A stretch of DNA of 64,000 nucleotides from Nitrosomonadales bacterium (GTDB lineage: Bacteria > Pseudomonadota > Gammaproteobacteria > Burkholderiales > Gallionellaceae). Location: the NCBI GenBank assembly GCA_023259055.1, contig JAHFQZ010000005.1:1-64000 (forward strand), given 5' to 3'. Made by a program: the position numbers and the translations under genes. This document shows positions 1 through 8,373 of the stretch, piece by piece (within the stretch, counting starts at the first letter, position 1; each line of letters starts with the position of its first letter). The notes under the pieces are model-generated. The model did not search any database. It was not told the origin of the DNA and saw only the letters and a list, made by a program, of their open reading frames with translations.

Positions 1-960
1 TTCCGGTCAGAGCGCAAATCCCAATCTGCTAAACTTACCCCACGCTCAACCACTGCGCAGGTATGGTTCCGGTCAGAGCGCAAATCCCAATCTGCTAAAC
101 TAGCAATCGGATTCACCAACTTGGCAAGTCGGTTCCGGTCAGAGCGCAAATCCCAATCTGCTAAACTAATGGCTGGCATGGACAGCGCGCAATGTGGGTT
201 CCGGTCAGAGCGCAAATCCCAATCTGCTAAACTGATGCGATAATGCTTAAGGTGGTAGCACCTGTTCCGGTCAGAGCGCAAATCCCAATCTGCTAAACTA
301 AAATGCGGTCTAACAGATAGAGTTCCTAGGTTCCGGTCAGAGCGCAAATCCCAATCTGCTAAACTATTTAAGTGCGACCACCAAACCGACCAGAAGTTCC
401 GGTCAGAGCGCAAATCCCAATCTGCTAAACTAAGTGGTGCGTTTACAACGTTGTCGGCTAGGTTCCGGTCAGAGCGCAAATCCCAATCTGCTAAACTGAC
501 ATGGCAAGCAATCCGCCTCGCGTCTGGGTTCCGGTCAGAGCGCAAATCCCAATCTGCTAAACTCGGCAGGAATTGCAGCAAGCCATCAACACCGTTCCGG
601 TCAGAGCGCAAATCCCAATCTGCTAAACTGCCCGCCGCGTGAACCGTAAGGCTCAACGGGTTCCGGTCAGAGCGCAAATCCCAATCTGCTAAACTTTGCT
701 CAAATAAGTACATGATGGCTATTTCGGTTCCGGTCAGAGCGCAAATCCCAATCTGCTAAACTCAAAGACACGGGCAGGGGGCAACGCAGCCTGTTCCGGT
801 CAGAGCGCAAATCCCAATCTGCTAAACTTTCCAAACAGTTATTATCAGTACGTATGCAGTTCCGGTCAGAGCGCAAATCCCAATCTGCTAAACTTTTTAC
901 CAGTTACACTGTCACATCGACAGGGTTCCGGTCAGAGCGCAAATCCCAATCTGCTAAACT
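1..960 (+). CRISPR. Type II-C CRISPR array, 15 repeats / 14 spacers visible, truncated at left edge
   Basis: A 36-bp direct repeat (begins GTTCCGGTCAGAG, ends CAATCTGCTAAACT) recurs every 66 bp. The first copy lacks its leading G because the window starts there, so the array extends further left. All visible copies are identical. Spacers are 30 bp except the one at 696-726, which is 31 bp. The sense strand is taken as plus because the tracrRNA anti-repeat near 5450 is the reverse complement of this strand. Each repeat also ends in TGCTAAACT, which resembles the extended -10 element that drives per-spacer transcription in Neisseria II-C arrays. With this orientation the array runs toward cas2 and any leader lies outside the window. 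I could not assign spacer targets. Confidence 0.98.
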
Positions 961-968
961 GGCAACAC

Positions 969-998
969 AGCAACTACCTGATTTACTAGGTGGTTGCT
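969..998 (+). terminator. Hairpin at the boundary between CRISPR array and cas2
   Basis: AGCAACTACCT (969-979) pairs with AGGTGGTTGCT (988-998) across an 8-nt loop, an 11-bp stem with one G-U pair. It sits 8 bp after the last repeat and 32 bp beyond the cas2 stop, where array and cas transcripts would meet. There is only a weak T-run afterwards, so calling it a terminator is inference. Confidence 0.4.
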
Positions 999-1030
999 GC
1001 GTTTCTGGGCGGATAAAAAGATGGGTTTCA

Positions 1031-1357
1031 TCAAAAAAGATCGTACTGGTCCGGTGATTTATTTCTCGGCTGTTTGGCTTTTCCGCGAAAAGTGATGATG
1101 CGCTCGTACTGCTTGTCGGTGAACTGTAGGATATTGACTTTGCCGCCCTTAGGCAAACTTTTTTCTACTTGTATGCAGTAGGTGTCCACTTGGCCTTGGC
1201 TGCTGCAAAAACGCATGTAAACGGAAAACTGCGACATCTCGAAACCCATGTCGAGCAAGGCATTGCGGAAGTCGGTAGCGGCTTTGCGCTCCACTTTTTC
1301 AACCACCGGCAAATCGAACATCACCACTATCCACATAAAGCGATACCCGGAAAGCAT
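1031..1357 (-). CDS. cas2: CRISPR-associated endoribonuclease Cas2
   Basis: A 108-residue protein of normal Cas2 length. The N-terminal beta strand (MWIVVMFDLP) carries the conserved Asp of the ferredoxin-like fold, and the MSQFSVYMRF stretch matches the second Cas2 motif of type II systems. Cas2 dimers bridge Cas1 dimers in the spacer-integration complex. The gene starts 6 bp after cas1 ends, so it is the last gene of the cas9-cas1-cas2 operon, and it stops 70 bp from the array. No cas4 or csn2 is present in the window, which fits subtype II-C. Confidence 0.95.
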   Translation of the reverse strand: MLSGYRFMWIVVMFDLPVVEKVERKAATDFRNALLDMGFEMSQFSVYMRFCSSQGQVDTYCIQVEKSLPKGGKVNILQFTDKQYERIITFRGKAKQPRNKSPDQYDLF

Positions 1358-1363
1358 GGCACG

Positions 1364-2293
1364 TTAATCGTCTTGAAATGATGCGGCCAAGTTGAGCGGC
1401 AAACCCGGAAAGGGCAGGTCGAGTTTATCTTTTTCGCCCATAAAAACTTGCGCCAATGACGTGGCGAGTTTTTGCGCGCAGACCATCACAGGAGTTGCGC
1501 CAGCACTGGTTTGCATATCGTCGTACAGCGTTTTCACCAATGCGCGCTTGCTCTCCGGTGTAATCTGACCTTCGCCTTGCTTGTGCAATTGCCAGACTTT
1601 CAGGTCGATCATCGGGCGAAAGGGTTCCATCAGATCGTCCACCAAGCGCATGGCGTTACCCTCGTTGCTGTGGTGCAGCCCGATAGTTGGATGCAGCCCC
1701 GCCGCAACCACCGCGCGCGCGGTGGCAGCGCGCAGAACGGTATAACCATAGTTGAGCATGGCATTGAGGCCGGCGCCTTGTTGGTCGCGGCGGAACTCAT
1801 CGCCAAACAACAGCCCCCAGTAGCGCTGTGCCCCTTGTGCTTCAAAGTTATCCGGGTCGCCCGCGCGCACCTTGCGAACCAAGGCTGATAGCGGAACAAA
1901 TGGTGCGCCAGCAGCTTCAAGCGCAGCCGCTTGCTGTTGAAGTTTTGATTTGACGATTTCCGCCCATAGCCGTTTTATCAGCGGCTGATTAGCGGCGATC
2001 TGCGCATCGAAACGCTTGGCCTGCTGATAGTTGCCATCAATCGGCAACACCATGCCCACCGCGTTGTGGTTGGCGGCGCACAGCACAAAGGGTGCGCACC
2101 GCTCGGCCAGTGCCACCAACAGGTTATTGGTATAGCTCAGGCCATGCGCATTGGCGATCACTGCCGCGACATCATCCAGCGGAACCTGACCCAGTTCTTT
2201 GCGTTCGCCCTCGGTATCTTGCACCACCATAAAGCCGCGTGAGAGGAACAAGTGCCGCTTGTCATCTGCCACTTCGACGATGCGGCCTATCAT
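1364..2293 (-). CDS. cas1: CRISPR-associated integrase Cas1 (type II-C)
   Basis: A 309-residue type II Cas1, the integrase that inserts new spacers together with Cas2. The expected metal ligands are visible: Glu in NFEAQGAQRYW, His in GLHHSNEGN, and acidic residues in RLVDDLMEPFRP. The start ATG lies 5 bp beyond the cas9 stop and uses an AAGGAG Shine-Dalgarno that overlaps the end of cas9, indicating translational coupling. Length and motifs are intact, so adaptation should be functional. Confidence 0.96.
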   Translation of the reverse strand: MIGRIVEVADDKRHLFLSRGFMVVQDTEGERKELGQVPLDDVAAVIANAHGLSYTNNLLVALAERCAPFVLCAANHNAVGMVLPIDGNYQQAKRFDAQIAANQPLIKRLWAEIVKSKLQQQAAALEAAGAPFVPLSALVRKVRAGDPDNFEAQGAQRYWGLLFGDEFRRDQQGAGLNAMLNYGYTVLRAATARAVVAAGLHPTIGLHHSNEGNAMRLVDDLMEPFRPMIDLKVWQLHKQGEGQITPESKRALVKTLYDDMQTSAGATPVMVCAQKLATSLAQVFMGEKDKLDLPFPGLPLNLAASFQDD

Positions 2294-2298
2294 CGCTC

Positions 2299-5200
2299 TT
2301 ACTCCTTGAGGCCGGGGGCGCGAAGTTCGCCGATAGGTGAAATGGTGACAAATCGCCCACGTGCTTTTTGTAACGATCCGGCACTGAAAGAACCGTAAAT
2401 CAAAGAAAGGTCTTTTTCATCCTCACGCTGCCGAACATTCGCTTCCTGATGTTGAGCAACAAAAAAACTACCGTTTGATTTGATCTTTTTCACAGAAAGC
2501 AGCCTTGTGTCGTTTTTAAAGGATGCTCGCACATAGTCGCCAATTACTAATCGCATCACCAACGGTTTTCCGCTTAGGCTCAAAGTTGGATTCCGCAGCC
2601 TTGCTATTCCGTGTTCACGCACCAACTGATACGCATCAAAAGTAGAGATCACTTCCCCCTCCCATTTACCCTTTTCATTGCGCACAATCTCAATGCAATA
2701 GTTGCTTCCACCAACGTATCCCTTATATGGTCTAGGCGCGCCATTTTCATCACAGCTGTGGCGATTCATATTTTGAGAACTATTTATAGCAACAATTGCG
2801 TCTGAGTCATGCTTCTTTTCGTTGGGATTATCTCCACCAATACCTCTCGTTCTCCACATGTTTTTATTATCCAAAAACGGCGGACGATATGCTGTGTCCT
2901 CATGGATTGCACCCTCGTGGCTGTGATCCGGTTTGTTGCTCACCCATATAGCGTCTATAGCGCGCTGCACATGATCCCGATAGCTTTCCCAAGGTAGCGG
3001 CATGTTTTCCACGAGGCGGTTAAGCTGTTTTTCGCGCGCGCTGGCGCTGGCTTTCGCGAAACGCTGCAACAAGCCTTGATCGGTCACTGCAATTACGCAG
3101 GCATCTACAGCATGGTGGCGGTGGTCGTTGCGGTTCTTTTCGCCGTTCAAGCCAAGCACATCGTTCAGTCCGAATTTTGCGCGCAGCATCGCGGTCATGC
3201 GGCCGGGGATGACGCGGGTATTCGGGCAGATCAATTTCATATATTCAAACGCCACCTTGCTCATGTGGCGCGTGTCGTTCAGCGCGCGAGGCAAAAATCC
3301 CGCATCGTCTTTCAGCCAGCGCTGGTAGCCGTCTTCGCCGAAACGGTAACGCTTACCTCTGGGCATTTGTTCTGCTCTGGCGAGGATGCCAGCGTAGTCA
3401 AAGCCTGCCGTGCTTTGCGCGCCAAATGCGTTCCAAGGTGTGCGATTGCCCTTGACGCGGTTGGCCTGACGGAGCGCCACCGTTTTGTTGTTGAGGCTAT
3501 CGTCCAGCGTTTGCGAAAATGGCAGGATGTGTTCGACTTCCACCTCGTCGCTCAACAACATGGTTACGCTGATTTGTACGCCGGAGTAAGGGCATTGACG
3601 GTCGGCAGCATTTTTCTGATTAAGCTCTTCCCATAGAATCATTTTTTCAATGTCTGCGCGTTTAACACGCTCTTCACTGATGCTCAGCACATTCGCAATG
3701 TCGGTACGAAATCGCTTATTGCGCTCTTGATTCTTTGTTTGTTGCTTGCTTTCTTCATCACGCTGATCTTTACTTTGCTTCAAGTCGCGCGCCACCTCAA
3801 CAATCACTTCGCTGGGGTGACCGTAGCGTTTGATGAGGGCATTCACCACAAGGCGAACCTGGTTCAGCCCAATATGCACGGTAGGGTTGGCAATTTTACC
3901 GTAGCGCTTTTCGTCGCTGTCTTTCGGATCGTTGCTACCAAAGCCAACATGACGCTGCAAAGGCTTGCCGTAGTAAGGCAGCTCCAGCAAAATTTCGCCC
4001 GTGGACGATGGGCTGATGTGGCTGTGGTGGTCGAAACCAGCGGCTTGCACGGCTTTGTCATACGTCACCACATCGCGGCGCAGTTCCGGCAGAATACGCG
4101 CCAGAGCCAAAGCACACAGACTGCCATAACCTTCCGGCAGACCAACATTGGCGATAGCCTCTGCGCACTTTTCATCAACACCTGTTTCATCTTGCAGCCA
4201 GCGCACGAGCTTGGCTTCGTTTTCCTCTTTGACCAATTGCAGCACGATGGCATCTTGTTTTTCTTCATCGAACTTGAACCACGCCGGCCCGAAGTGACCG
4301 TCTTTTCCCAAGATGGCGCTGGTGGTATTGCCTTTGAGTTCCTCGCGTTTCGGGTCTTCAAAGTTGAATTGGACTGCGCCGCCCACGCCGAGCAATTTTT
4401 TGATTTTCATAAAACTGCATTTGCTGTTTTCTTCCAGTGCAGCGATAAGTTCGTCGCGCTGTTTCAATGTCAGCTGCTCTTCCTTCAATCCCTCGCGCAA
4501 GATGCGCAGGTTGTTGACCTCCTGATACATGCGAAAACGCTGTGTGCTGGGCAAGGCTAACGGTGCACGTTCTTCTTCAGGCATGAATGTACAGCGCCCC
4601 GGTTTGACAGGCTTGAGCGGTCGCTGATGCAACAACACATCTTTCAGATCGTCACGGGCTGCTTCGTTGAATAATATCGAATTGAATTCTGCCTGTTTTG
4701 CCCACAGCACATCAAACTCATGCTCGATCATGGCGCGGTCGATGTACAGATCGTAATACTTGTCGATTTTTGTCTTGCCATCGTCCTTGATGGTTTTGTC
4801 CTGATGGTAACGGGCGCGGACGGTTTGACCTGCTACATCGCGCTTGTTCAGCCATTCGCCCACCGTGCGGCAGCCTTCGGCCTCAATGGTTGCGCGCACC
4901 TTGCTGATGGCAGTTTTCAACGCGCCGCTGTCGTTATCTTTTTTATCTGTCTTGCGATTGCTCTTGAACCCGCGCCGCTGGTTGATGTGGAACAGCGCGC
5001 GGCCAAATTCTGGAGGGGTGAGTGCCGCATCCAACCCTTTAGCGCGCAAAGCAAATGGGTTCATGGTTTCCAGCGCCTTGCGCTCCGATTCTTCGGTGGG
5101 AAAGAAGCCGTATTCGATAAGTGTGCGCATCATGCGCGCTTTGCGTTTGAGCAGTCGGTCACGGCGGCGGCGCATGGCGCGTGCTTCGCGGCGTGTCACC

Positions 5201-5364
5201 GCCAGTGAGGAGCCGTCTTTTGGATTTCGCCCATTCGAGAAAATGCGCACACCCGCCTTAATCACGGCACAAGGCTCGTTGTCCGCATTGAGCCGGATCA
5301 TCGCCCAGCCGAGCGAGGTTGACCCCAAATCGAGTGCCAGCCGATAGCGCATTTTATGCAGCAT
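2299..5364 (-). CDS. cas9: Cas9 RNA-guided endonuclease, compact type II-C
   Basis: A 1021-residue Cas9, in the small II-C size class. RuvC-I is at the N terminus (ALDLGSTSLGW, Asp12), followed by an arginine-rich bridge helix (REARAMRRRRDRLLKRKAR). RuvC-II contains VEVARD with Glu523. The HNH domain has VEVEHILPFS with catalytic His612, and RuvC-III has HHAVDA with Asp754. All nuclease residues are present, so double-strand cleavage is expected. The reading frame is open 61 codons further upstream, but that extension runs through the tracrRNA. The ATG at 5364 has a strong Shine-Dalgarno (GGGGAG, about 6 nt away) and immediately precedes the RuvC-I strand, so it is preferred. The C-terminal PAM-interacting region is present; the PAM cannot be read from sequence. 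Confidence 0.97.
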   Translation of the reverse strand: MLHKMRYRLALDLGSTSLGWAMIRLNADNEPCAVIKAGVRIFSNGRNPKDGSSLAVTRREARAMRRRRDRLLKRKARMMRTLIEYGFFPTEESERKALETMNPFALRAKGLDAALTPPEFGRALFHINQRRGFKSNRKTDKKDNDSGALKTAISKVRATIEAEGCRTVGEWLNKRDVAGQTVRARYHQDKTIKDDGKTKIDKYYDLYIDRAMIEHEFDVLWAKQAEFNSILFNEAARDDLKDVLLHQRPLKPVKPGRCTFMPEEERAPLALPSTQRFRMYQEVNNLRILREGLKEEQLTLKQRDELIAALEENSKCSFMKIKKLLGVGGAVQFNFEDPKREELKGNTTSAILGKDGHFGPAWFKFDEEKQDAIVLQLVKEENEAKLVRWLQDETGVDEKCAEAIANVGLPEGYGSLCALALARILPELRRDVVTYDKAVQAAGFDHHSHISPSSTGEILLELPYYGKPLQRHVGFGSNDPKDSDEKRYGKIANPTVHIGLNQVRLVVNALIKRYGHPSEVIVEVARDLKQSKDQRDEESKQQTKNQERNKRFRTDIANVLSISEERVKRADIEKMILWEELNQKNAADRQCPYSGVQISVTMLLSDEVEVEHILPFSQTLDDSLNNKTVALRQANRVKGNRTPWNAFGAQSTAGFDYAGILARAEQMPRGKRYRFGEDGYQRWLKDDAGFLPRALNDTRHMSKVAFEYMKLICPNTRVIPGRMTAMLRAKFGLNDVLGLNGEKNRNDHRHHAVDACVIAVTDQGLLQRFAKASASAREKQLNRLVENMPLPWESYRDHVQRAIDAIWVSNKPDHSHEGAIHEDTAYRPPFLDNKNMWRTRGIGGDNPNEKKHDSDAIVAINSSQNMNRHSCDENGAPRPYKGYVGGSNYCIEIVRNEKGKWEGEVISTFDAYQLVREHGIARLRNPTLSLSGKPLVMRLVIGDYVRASFKNDTRLLSVKKIKSNGSFFVAQHQEANVRQREDEKDLSLIYGSFSAGSLQKARGRFVTISPIGELRAPGLKE

Positions 5365-5426
5365 GATTATCTCCCCTGTGTGAGTGGGTGATTCTAGTCC
5401 GATTTCCTTGACTGTATGATATTTCC

Positions 5427-5530
5427 GCACTAGGATGCGCCGCACCAGTAGATTGGGATTTGCGCTCTGGACGCTAACAAGCTGAAAGATGCACCAAATG
5501 AAAGAGCCGCTATATGCGGCTCTTTGCTTT
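5427..5530 (+). ncRNA. tracrRNA of the type II-C system
   Basis: Twenty bases at 5450-5469 (AGATTGGGATTTGCGC plus CTCTG minus overlap) are a perfect reverse complement of the centre of the CRISPR repeat. After a bulge, AAC at 5476-5478 pairs with the GTT that opens the repeat. Downstream, CTGAAAGATGC resembles the CUGAAAAGAUG core after the anti-repeat in Neisseria tracrRNA. A hairpin at 5501-5525 ends the RNA. A TATGAT -10 at 5415-5420 would start transcription near 5427; the -35 is poor. The gene is divergent from cas9, whose start is about 60 bp away. The 5' end is approximate. Confidence 0.88.
5501..5525 (+). terminator. Rho-independent terminator of tracrRNA
   Basis: AAAGAGCCGC (5501-5510) pairs perfectly with GCGGCTCTTT (5516-5525) around a TATAT loop, followed by GCTTTGAGTT. 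The position at the 3' end of the anti-repeat RNA and the GC-rich stem match the terminal hairpin expected for a tracrRNA. Confidence 0.85.
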
Positions 5531-5724
5531 GAGTTGGTATCACGCACAGGTGATGCTCAGTTGATTTCCCAGTCAGAATGTCCGAGTTTGTAGCAACTCG
5601 TGTTGTTCAACAATGTTTGATTGTTGCATACGGATAAAATGTAACGCAACCCGGGGTGGCTTCAGGCTAACAATATGCCAAGTTGGGCGATTCAGCCATT
5701 CTCGTAAATGCTAAACTCGCCGCC

Positions 5725-6768
5725 ATGAAAAGCGTCCATCTGGTTATCACTGATTTATTCCTCCCCAAAGATTTTGCCGCCGAAGTTTGCGCGGGTTTGC
5801 ATTTGCCTGCATTGGAGAAGATGTTGGCACGCGGTGCTTCGACGGGCTCAGACCCTTCGACAAGCTTAGGGCGAACGGGGGAGGGGGGCTCGCTGGAGGA
5901 GTTATTGTGCGTAATGTTCGGCGTGCCGTGTAAGCCGGATGTGCCGATTGCGCCCATTTCAGCTTTGTTTGACGGGCTTGGCGAAGGTTGCTGGCTGCGT
6001 ACCGATCCAACACATTTGCGTTTGCAACGCGAACAACTGGTGTTGTTGCCGAATGTGAAAGTCAGCACGGATGAGGTCGGGCAACTGTGTGCGTCATTGA
6101 ACGAGCATTTTGCCGGGCAGGGCATGGAGTTTTTTGCGCCGCATCCGCAACGCTGGTATGTGCGGCTCGACCGATTGCCGGACATCGAAACCGTGCCCTT
6201 GTCGCAGGCTGCCGGACGCAATGTGCGCGGCTTGCTGCCCGTAGGCGCGGAGGCTGCACGCTGGCATCAGCTGTTCAATGAAGTCCAGATGCTGTTATTC
6301 ACCCACCCTGTGAATGAAGCCCGTGAAGCGCGTGGTGAGTTACCGATCAATAGTTTGTGGTTTTGGGGATGCGGGTGCAGTTCGGCTGCGCCGTTGCTTA
6401 AGGTTTATGAAACCGTGAGTTCGAACGAAGTGCTGGCCGAAATGTTTGCATCCGCTGCAAACATTCCGTTTGCGGGATGGTCCGAACAATGGTGTGATGA
6501 AGAAGGCAGTGGCAAGCAGTTGCTGGTTTGGACTGGGTTGCGCTTGGCGTTGCAGCAGGGCGATCTGAGCGCATGGCGTGATGCCTTGCAGGATTTTGAA
6601 ATCGGTTATGCGCAGCCGCTATGGCAGGCGTTGCGTGCCGGGAAAATATCGCAATTGCAGGTGGATATTCTGGGCGGGAATGGCGTCCGGCGCTTGCTGT
6701 TGAACCGTGCCGATGCATGGGCATTCTGGCGGCGTTCCAAACCGTTGGCAGGTTGCTCAATGGTGTAG
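5725..6768 (+). CDS. Conserved hypothetical protein, COG4255/RpfE-like
   Basis: A 347-residue soluble protein with no membrane segment. Its ending (VRRLLLNRADAWAFWRRSKPLA) and the internal INSLWFWGCG stretch resemble the uncharacterised betaproteobacterial/xanthomonad family annotated as RpfE-type regulatory protein or, doubtfully, phosphoglycerate mutase. No catalytic motif is recognised. The frame is open from 5683, but MKSVHLVITDLFLPKD at 5725 is the natural N terminus. Residues about 39-56 (ASTGSDPSTSLGRTGEGG) are encoded by a dispersed repeat and look like an insertion. It stands alone between the CRISPR locus and the MscS gene. Function is unknown. Confidence 0.7.
   Translation: MKSVHLVITDLFLPKDFAAEVCAGLHLPALEKMLARGASTGSDPSTSLGRTGEGGSLEELLCVMFGVPCKPDVPIAPISALFDGLGEGCWLRTDPTHLRLQREQLVLLPNVKVSTDEVGQLCASLNEHFAGQGMEFFAPHPQRWYVRLDRLPDIETVPLSQAAGRNVRGLLPVGAEAARWHQLFNEVQMLLFTHPVNEAREARGELPINSLWFWGCGCSSAAPLLKVYETVSSNEVLAEMFASAANIPFAGWSEQWCDEEGSGKQLLVWTGLRLALQQGDLSAWRDALQDFEIGYAQPLWQALRAGKISQLQVDILGGNGVRRLLLNRADAWAFWRRSKPLAGCSMV
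5837..5880 (+). repeat. Dispersed TTCGAC...GAACGG element inserted in frame in a gene
   Basis: Two adjacent half-copies, CTTCGACGGGCTCAG and CCTTCGACAAGCTTAGGGCG followed by AACGGG, resemble a short repeat common in intergenic DNA of many proteobacteria. Here it is inside the open reading frame of the COG4255-like gene, keeps the frame, and encodes a Gly/Ser/Thr-rich peptide unlike its surroundings. Confidence 0.65.
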
Positions 6769-6798
6769 AATGCTGTTACACAAAACCAAGGAATGAGC

Positions 6799-8331
6799 AT
6801 GTCTTTTTGGGATACTGCGATTAATTTCTTCTGGCGCGCGGAGTCGTTCCCGGTGCTGGTTATGGCGTTGGGCATTGCGTTTTTGTTGCTCCATTTCCGC
6901 AAGGAAGATCGCAATAGCATCATCAATACCATGATCTTCTTTTTCATATGCATGGCTGGGCAGTTCATCAGCAGCCTGATCCACGCTTTTGAATTCACCA
7001 AAGCCGCAGCCATTCTGCATGAGGCCTTCACCATCGGTAGTGGTATTGCAGTAATCCGTTTGTGGGGATCTCTGCTGTTCCGTATCGTGCTGCCGTTTGC
7101 GCGCCTGAGTCCGCCGCGTATTGCCGAGGATATTTTCGTCATTGTCGGTTACGTCGCACTAGGCCTGGTGCGGTTGCGCTACGCCGGGTTGGATTTGACC
7201 AGTATCCTCGCGACTTCGGCGATGATTACCGCCGTGGTGGCTTTTGCCATGCAGGATACGCTGGGCAATATTCTCGGCGGCTTGGCGCTGCAACTGGATA
7301 ATTCCATCGTGATCGGCGACTGGATCAAGGTGGACGATATTGCCGGCCGCGTGGTGGACATACGCTGGCGCTCCACGCTGGTCGAGACGCGCAATTGGGA
7401 AACCGTGGTGTTTCCGAACAGCCAATTGATGAAGAATAAATTTATGGTGCTGGGACGGCGCACCGATCAGCCGGTGCAATGGCGGCGCTGGGTCTGGTTC
7501 AACGTCAGCTTGAATACCACGCCGACCAGGGTGGTCAGCGCCGTGGAAAATGCCATCCTGCAGGCGGAAGTCAATAATGTGTCCAAAAACCCCCAGCCCA
7601 GTTGCGTGCTGATGGAAATGGATAAAGGCTGCGCTCGTTATGCGCTACGCTACTGGCTGACCGACCTTGCTGTGGACGATACTACTGATGCGGCCGTGCG
7701 CTGGCATATATTTACCGCACTGGAACGGGTTGGCATCAAGCTCGCGGTGGAAGAACGTAATATCCATTACTTCAAGGAAAGCGAAAAGCACGAGGAGGCC
7801 GCTCATCAGCGTGAATTGATGCTGCGTATCAAGACACTCAAGCGCGTTGAACTGTTTGCGCAGATGACTGATGAAGAGTTGCGCAAGCTGGCCGAGCGTT
7901 TGAAATATGCCCCGTTTGCCAAGGGCAACATCATCGCCAAGCAGGGTACGCCCGCGCAGCACTGGCTATTCATCATCATCAACGGCGATGCTGAAGTTTA
8001 TCTTGAGGCAGCGTCCGGCGAGAAACGCATCCTGAATGTGCTATCCAAAGGCAGTTTTTTCGGCGAGATGAGCCTGATGACCGGTGCACCGCGCGCGGCT
8101 TCGGTGATCGCCAAGACCGATGTGGAATGCTATCGCCTCGACAAGGATGCCTTTGAAGAAATTATGCGGGAGCGCCCAAGCATCGCTGATGAGGTTGCGC
8201 ACATTCTGGTTGAACGCCGCTCGCAACTCGATAACGCGATGCAAAACCTTGATGATGAGTCACGGCACAAAGTAATTCATCATCAACACAGCGAGGTGTT
8301 GGCGACCGTCAAACGTTTCTTCGGTTTGTAG
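6799..8331 (+). CDS. MscS-family mechanosensitive channel with C-terminal cyclic-nucleotide-binding domain
   Basis: About 510 residues. Hydrophobic helices occupy residues ~13-30, 42-62 and 85-105. A pore/MscS core follows (ATSAMITAVVAFAMQDTLGNILGG, then the beta domain with VDDIAGRVVDIRWRST, ~134-215). A Crp-like cNMP-binding domain lies at ~355-480, with FGEMSLMTGAPRAAS matching the phosphate-binding cassette. The likely role is an inner-membrane osmotic release channel whose gating is modulated by a cyclic nucleotide. An ATG exists at 6793, but AAGGA lies directly against it; the ATG at 6799 has proper spacing. Single-gene transcription unit, no obvious terminator. Confidence 0.9.
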   Translation: MSFWDTAINFFWRAESFPVLVMALGIAFLLLHFRKEDRNSIINTMIFFFICMAGQFISSLIHAFEFTKAAAILHEAFTIGSGIAVIRLWGSLLFRIVLPFARLSPPRIAEDIFVIVGYVALGLVRLRYAGLDLTSILATSAMITAVVAFAMQDTLGNILGGLALQLDNSIVIGDWIKVDDIAGRVVDIRWRSTLVETRNWETVVFPNSQLMKNKFMVLGRRTDQPVQWRRWVWFNVSLNTTPTRVVSAVENAILQAEVNNVSKNPQPSCVLMEMDKGCARYALRYWLTDLAVDDTTDAAVRWHIFTALERVGIKLAVEERNIHYFKESEKHEEAAHQRELMLRIKTLKRVELFAQMTDEELRKLAERLKYAPFAKGNIIAKQGTPAQHWLFIIINGDAEVYLEAASGEKRILNVLSKGSFFGEMSLMTGAPRAASVIAKTDVECYRLDKDAFEEIMRERPSIADEVAHILVERRSQLDNAMQNLDDESRHKVIHHQHSEVLATVKRFFGL

Positions 8332-8373
8332 TATTATCTCGCCCCGTTTCAGCCGTAACAGCAGGGATTAGAC

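Noticed and set aside
451-1057. Short plus-strand frames through the CRISPR array encoding repeated FRSERKSQSAKL peptides
   Set aside because: They are read-through of the 36-bp repeats; the array structure explains them fully.
3076-4560. Two long plus-strand frames (186 and 277 codons) antisense to cas9
   Set aside because: Their products show no family features and mirror the GC-biased cas9 codons; cas9 itself is unmistakable.
5365-5547. 61-codon N-terminal extension of Cas9
   Set aside because: It runs across the tracrRNA and its terminator, has no ribosome site, and the RuvC-I strand begins right after the ATG at 5364.
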